Source: an uncultured Lachnospiraceae bacterium (lineage in GTDB: Bacteria > Bacillota > Clostridia > Lachnospirales > Lachnospiraceae). Taken from it: 6,533 nt of DNA. Position numbers and translations under genes: made by a program. Below the pieces are notes generated by a model. The model saw only the letters and a list, made by a program, of their open reading frames with translations, was not told the origin of the DNA and did no database searches. The DNA lies in assembly GCA_900553305.1 (NCBI GenBank), contig USDI01000129.1, positions 1 to 6,533 on the forward strand. The letters are read 5' to 3'. Shown here piece by piece: positions 5,746 through 6,533 of this stretch. Position 1 is the first letter of the stretch. The number at the start of each line of letters is the position of its first letter.

Positions 5746-6336
5746 CTACGCCTCTGAACGCTTATAAATAACGCGGTCAATCAGTCCATATTCCTTCGCT
5801 TCTTCTGCGGACATCCAGTTATCACGGTCCGTATCTGCTGCAATGATGGAGATATCCTTGCCGGTATTTTCCGCAAGCATTCTGTTCAGCTTTTCTTTGG
5901 TCTGTAAAATATGCTTGGCAGCAATTTCAATCTCGGTAGCCTGTCCCTGTGCGCCGCCCAAAGGCTGATGGATCATGATTTCCGCATTGGGAAGTGCCAG
6001 TCTCTTGCCCTTCGTACCACCTGCTAAAAGGAATGCGCCCATGCTGGCTGCCATACCCATACAGAAGGTAGATACATCACATTTTACATACTGCATGGTA
6101 TCATAAATTGCCATACCAGCCGTCACGCTGCCACCAGGGCTGTTAATATAAAGCTGGATATCCTTCTCCGGATCCTCAGCTTCCAAAAACAACATCTGTG
6201 CTACAACAAGACTTGCGGTTGTTTCATTTACTTCCTCGCCTAAAAAGATAATTCTTTCTTTTAAAAGTCTTGAATAGATGTCATAGGAGCGTTCCCCTCT
6301 GCTTGTCTGTTCAATGACATAAGGTACTAAACTCAT
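5746..6336 (-). CDS. clpP: ATP-dependent Clp protease proteolytic subunit ClpP
   Basis: This 196-aa protein is the usual size for the serine peptidase that forms a double heptameric barrel in the cytoplasm. The catalytic triad is Ser98 in GMAASMGA, His123 in MIHQPLGG and Asp172 in TDRDNWMS. The glycine-rich GGSVTAGM (68-75) contributes to the oxyanion hole. The N-terminal MSLVPYVIEQTSRGERSYDI is typical, with a very short pro-region before VIEQT. The ATG at 6336 has AGAGGT upstream with a 7-base spacer. It lies 16-17 bases after the tig stop codon and 31 bases before clpX, so the three are almost certainly one transcriptional unit. No CtsR-type heptad repeat is visible in the short gap; any promoter would lie upstream of or within tig, outside the window. 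Confidence 0.98.
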   Translation of the reverse strand: MSLVPYVIEQTSRGERSYDIYSRLLKERIIFLGEEVNETTASLVVAQMLFLEAEDPEKDIQLYINSPGGSVTAGMAIYDTMQYVKCDVSTFCMGMAASMGAFLLAGGTKGKRLALPNAEIMIHQPLGGAQGQATEIEIAAKHILQTKEKLNRMLAENTGKDISIIAADTDRDNWMSAEEAKEYGLIDRVIYKRSEA

Positions 6337-6352
6337 TCTTTAACCTCTTTTC

Positions 6353-6533
6353 TTATTTTGCCTTGGCATTGTTTACAACGAACTCTGCTGCCTTCTTAAC
6401 AGCGATGTCTTCCTTGATTCCCTTGACACTCTTTTCAGGAAGCATTTCCTTAATCTTGTCAGGCTCCATCTGGTAAACTTCTGCCATTGTCTTGATTTCT
6501 TCTTCGTAATCTTCTTCGGTAGCTTCAATCCGT
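6353..6533 (-). CDS. tig: Trigger factor, C-terminal end (5' part outside window)
   Basis: The last 59 codons of an open frame enter from the right edge and end at TAA (6353-6355). The visible tail runs from an acidic RIEATEEDYEEEIKTMAEVY through EPDKIKEML to KKAAEFVVNNAKAK. It is an amphipathic, helix-rich, Lys/Glu-rich sequence of the kind that ends the trigger factor chaperone domain. Trigger factor binds at the ribosome exit tunnel and shields nascent chains; the ribosome-binding and PPIase domains are outside the window. The position directly upstream of clpP is the conserved location for tig and carries much of the weight of this call. Confidence 0.9.
   Translation of the reverse strand, partial: RIEATEEDYEEEIKTMAEVYQMEPDKIKEMLPEKSVKGIKEDIAVKKAAEFVVNNAKAK

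Noticed and set aside
5715..6352. CtsR or CIRCE-type heat-shock operator near clpP or clpX
   Set aside because: Neither the short tig-clpP nor the clpP-clpX gap contains the heptad direct repeat or the long inverted repeat; any such operator would be upstream of tig, outside the window.

Overview
This window is a run of co-directional genes, all on the minus strand. In transcription order (high to low coordinates) they are the 3' end of tig (trigger factor), clpP, clpX, lon, engB (ysxC/yihA) and a large 5' part of a membrane protein of the AI-2E transporter / YtvI family that leaves the window at base 1. The order tig-clpP-clpX-lon-engB is a conserved housekeeping arrangement in Firmicutes. 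The moderate GC content, the style of the proteins and the downstream ytvI-like gene fit the Clostridia, most likely Lachnospiraceae; that family-level placement is inference from protein style, not a computed phylogeny.

Region by region. Bases 6353-6533 hold the trigger factor C-terminus, and 5746-6336 hold ClpP with its Ser-His-Asp triad. Bases 4446-5714 hold ClpX with an intact zinc-binding domain, AAA+ motifs and ClpP-binding loop. A strong 13-bp hairpin (4413-4442) lies between clpX and lon. Lon occupies 2038-4371; its start is better placed 30 bases inside the longest open frame because of a Shine-Dalgarno site. A plausible sigma-A-type promoter (2023-2051) overlaps the lon stop codon and could drive engB (1373-1957). 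The ytvI-like gene starts at 1177.

The genes fit together as a protein-quality module. Trigger factor folds nascent chains, ClpXP and Lon unfold and degrade substrates, and EngB is a GTPase for 50S ribosome assembly. The last gene is a multi-pass membrane protein whose link to the others is only positional.

The non-routine part is the roughly 195-base gap between engB and the ytvI-like gene. It holds a compact structured element (1200-1376) bounded by perfect 18-bp direct repeats, the left of which also contains the engB stop codon. It carries a third partial copy of the repeat core, three hairpins in tandem and competing pairings. It also holds a small open frame (48 codons, TTG start, good ribosome binding site) that encodes a Cys/His-rich peptide and overlaps the start of the ytvI-like gene. 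This looks like a dispersed intergenic repeat or a structured leader with a leader peptide; the sequence alone does not decide which. No tRNA, rRNA, CRISPR array, transposase or intact insertion sequence is visible. No intergenic stretch exceeds 300 bases.
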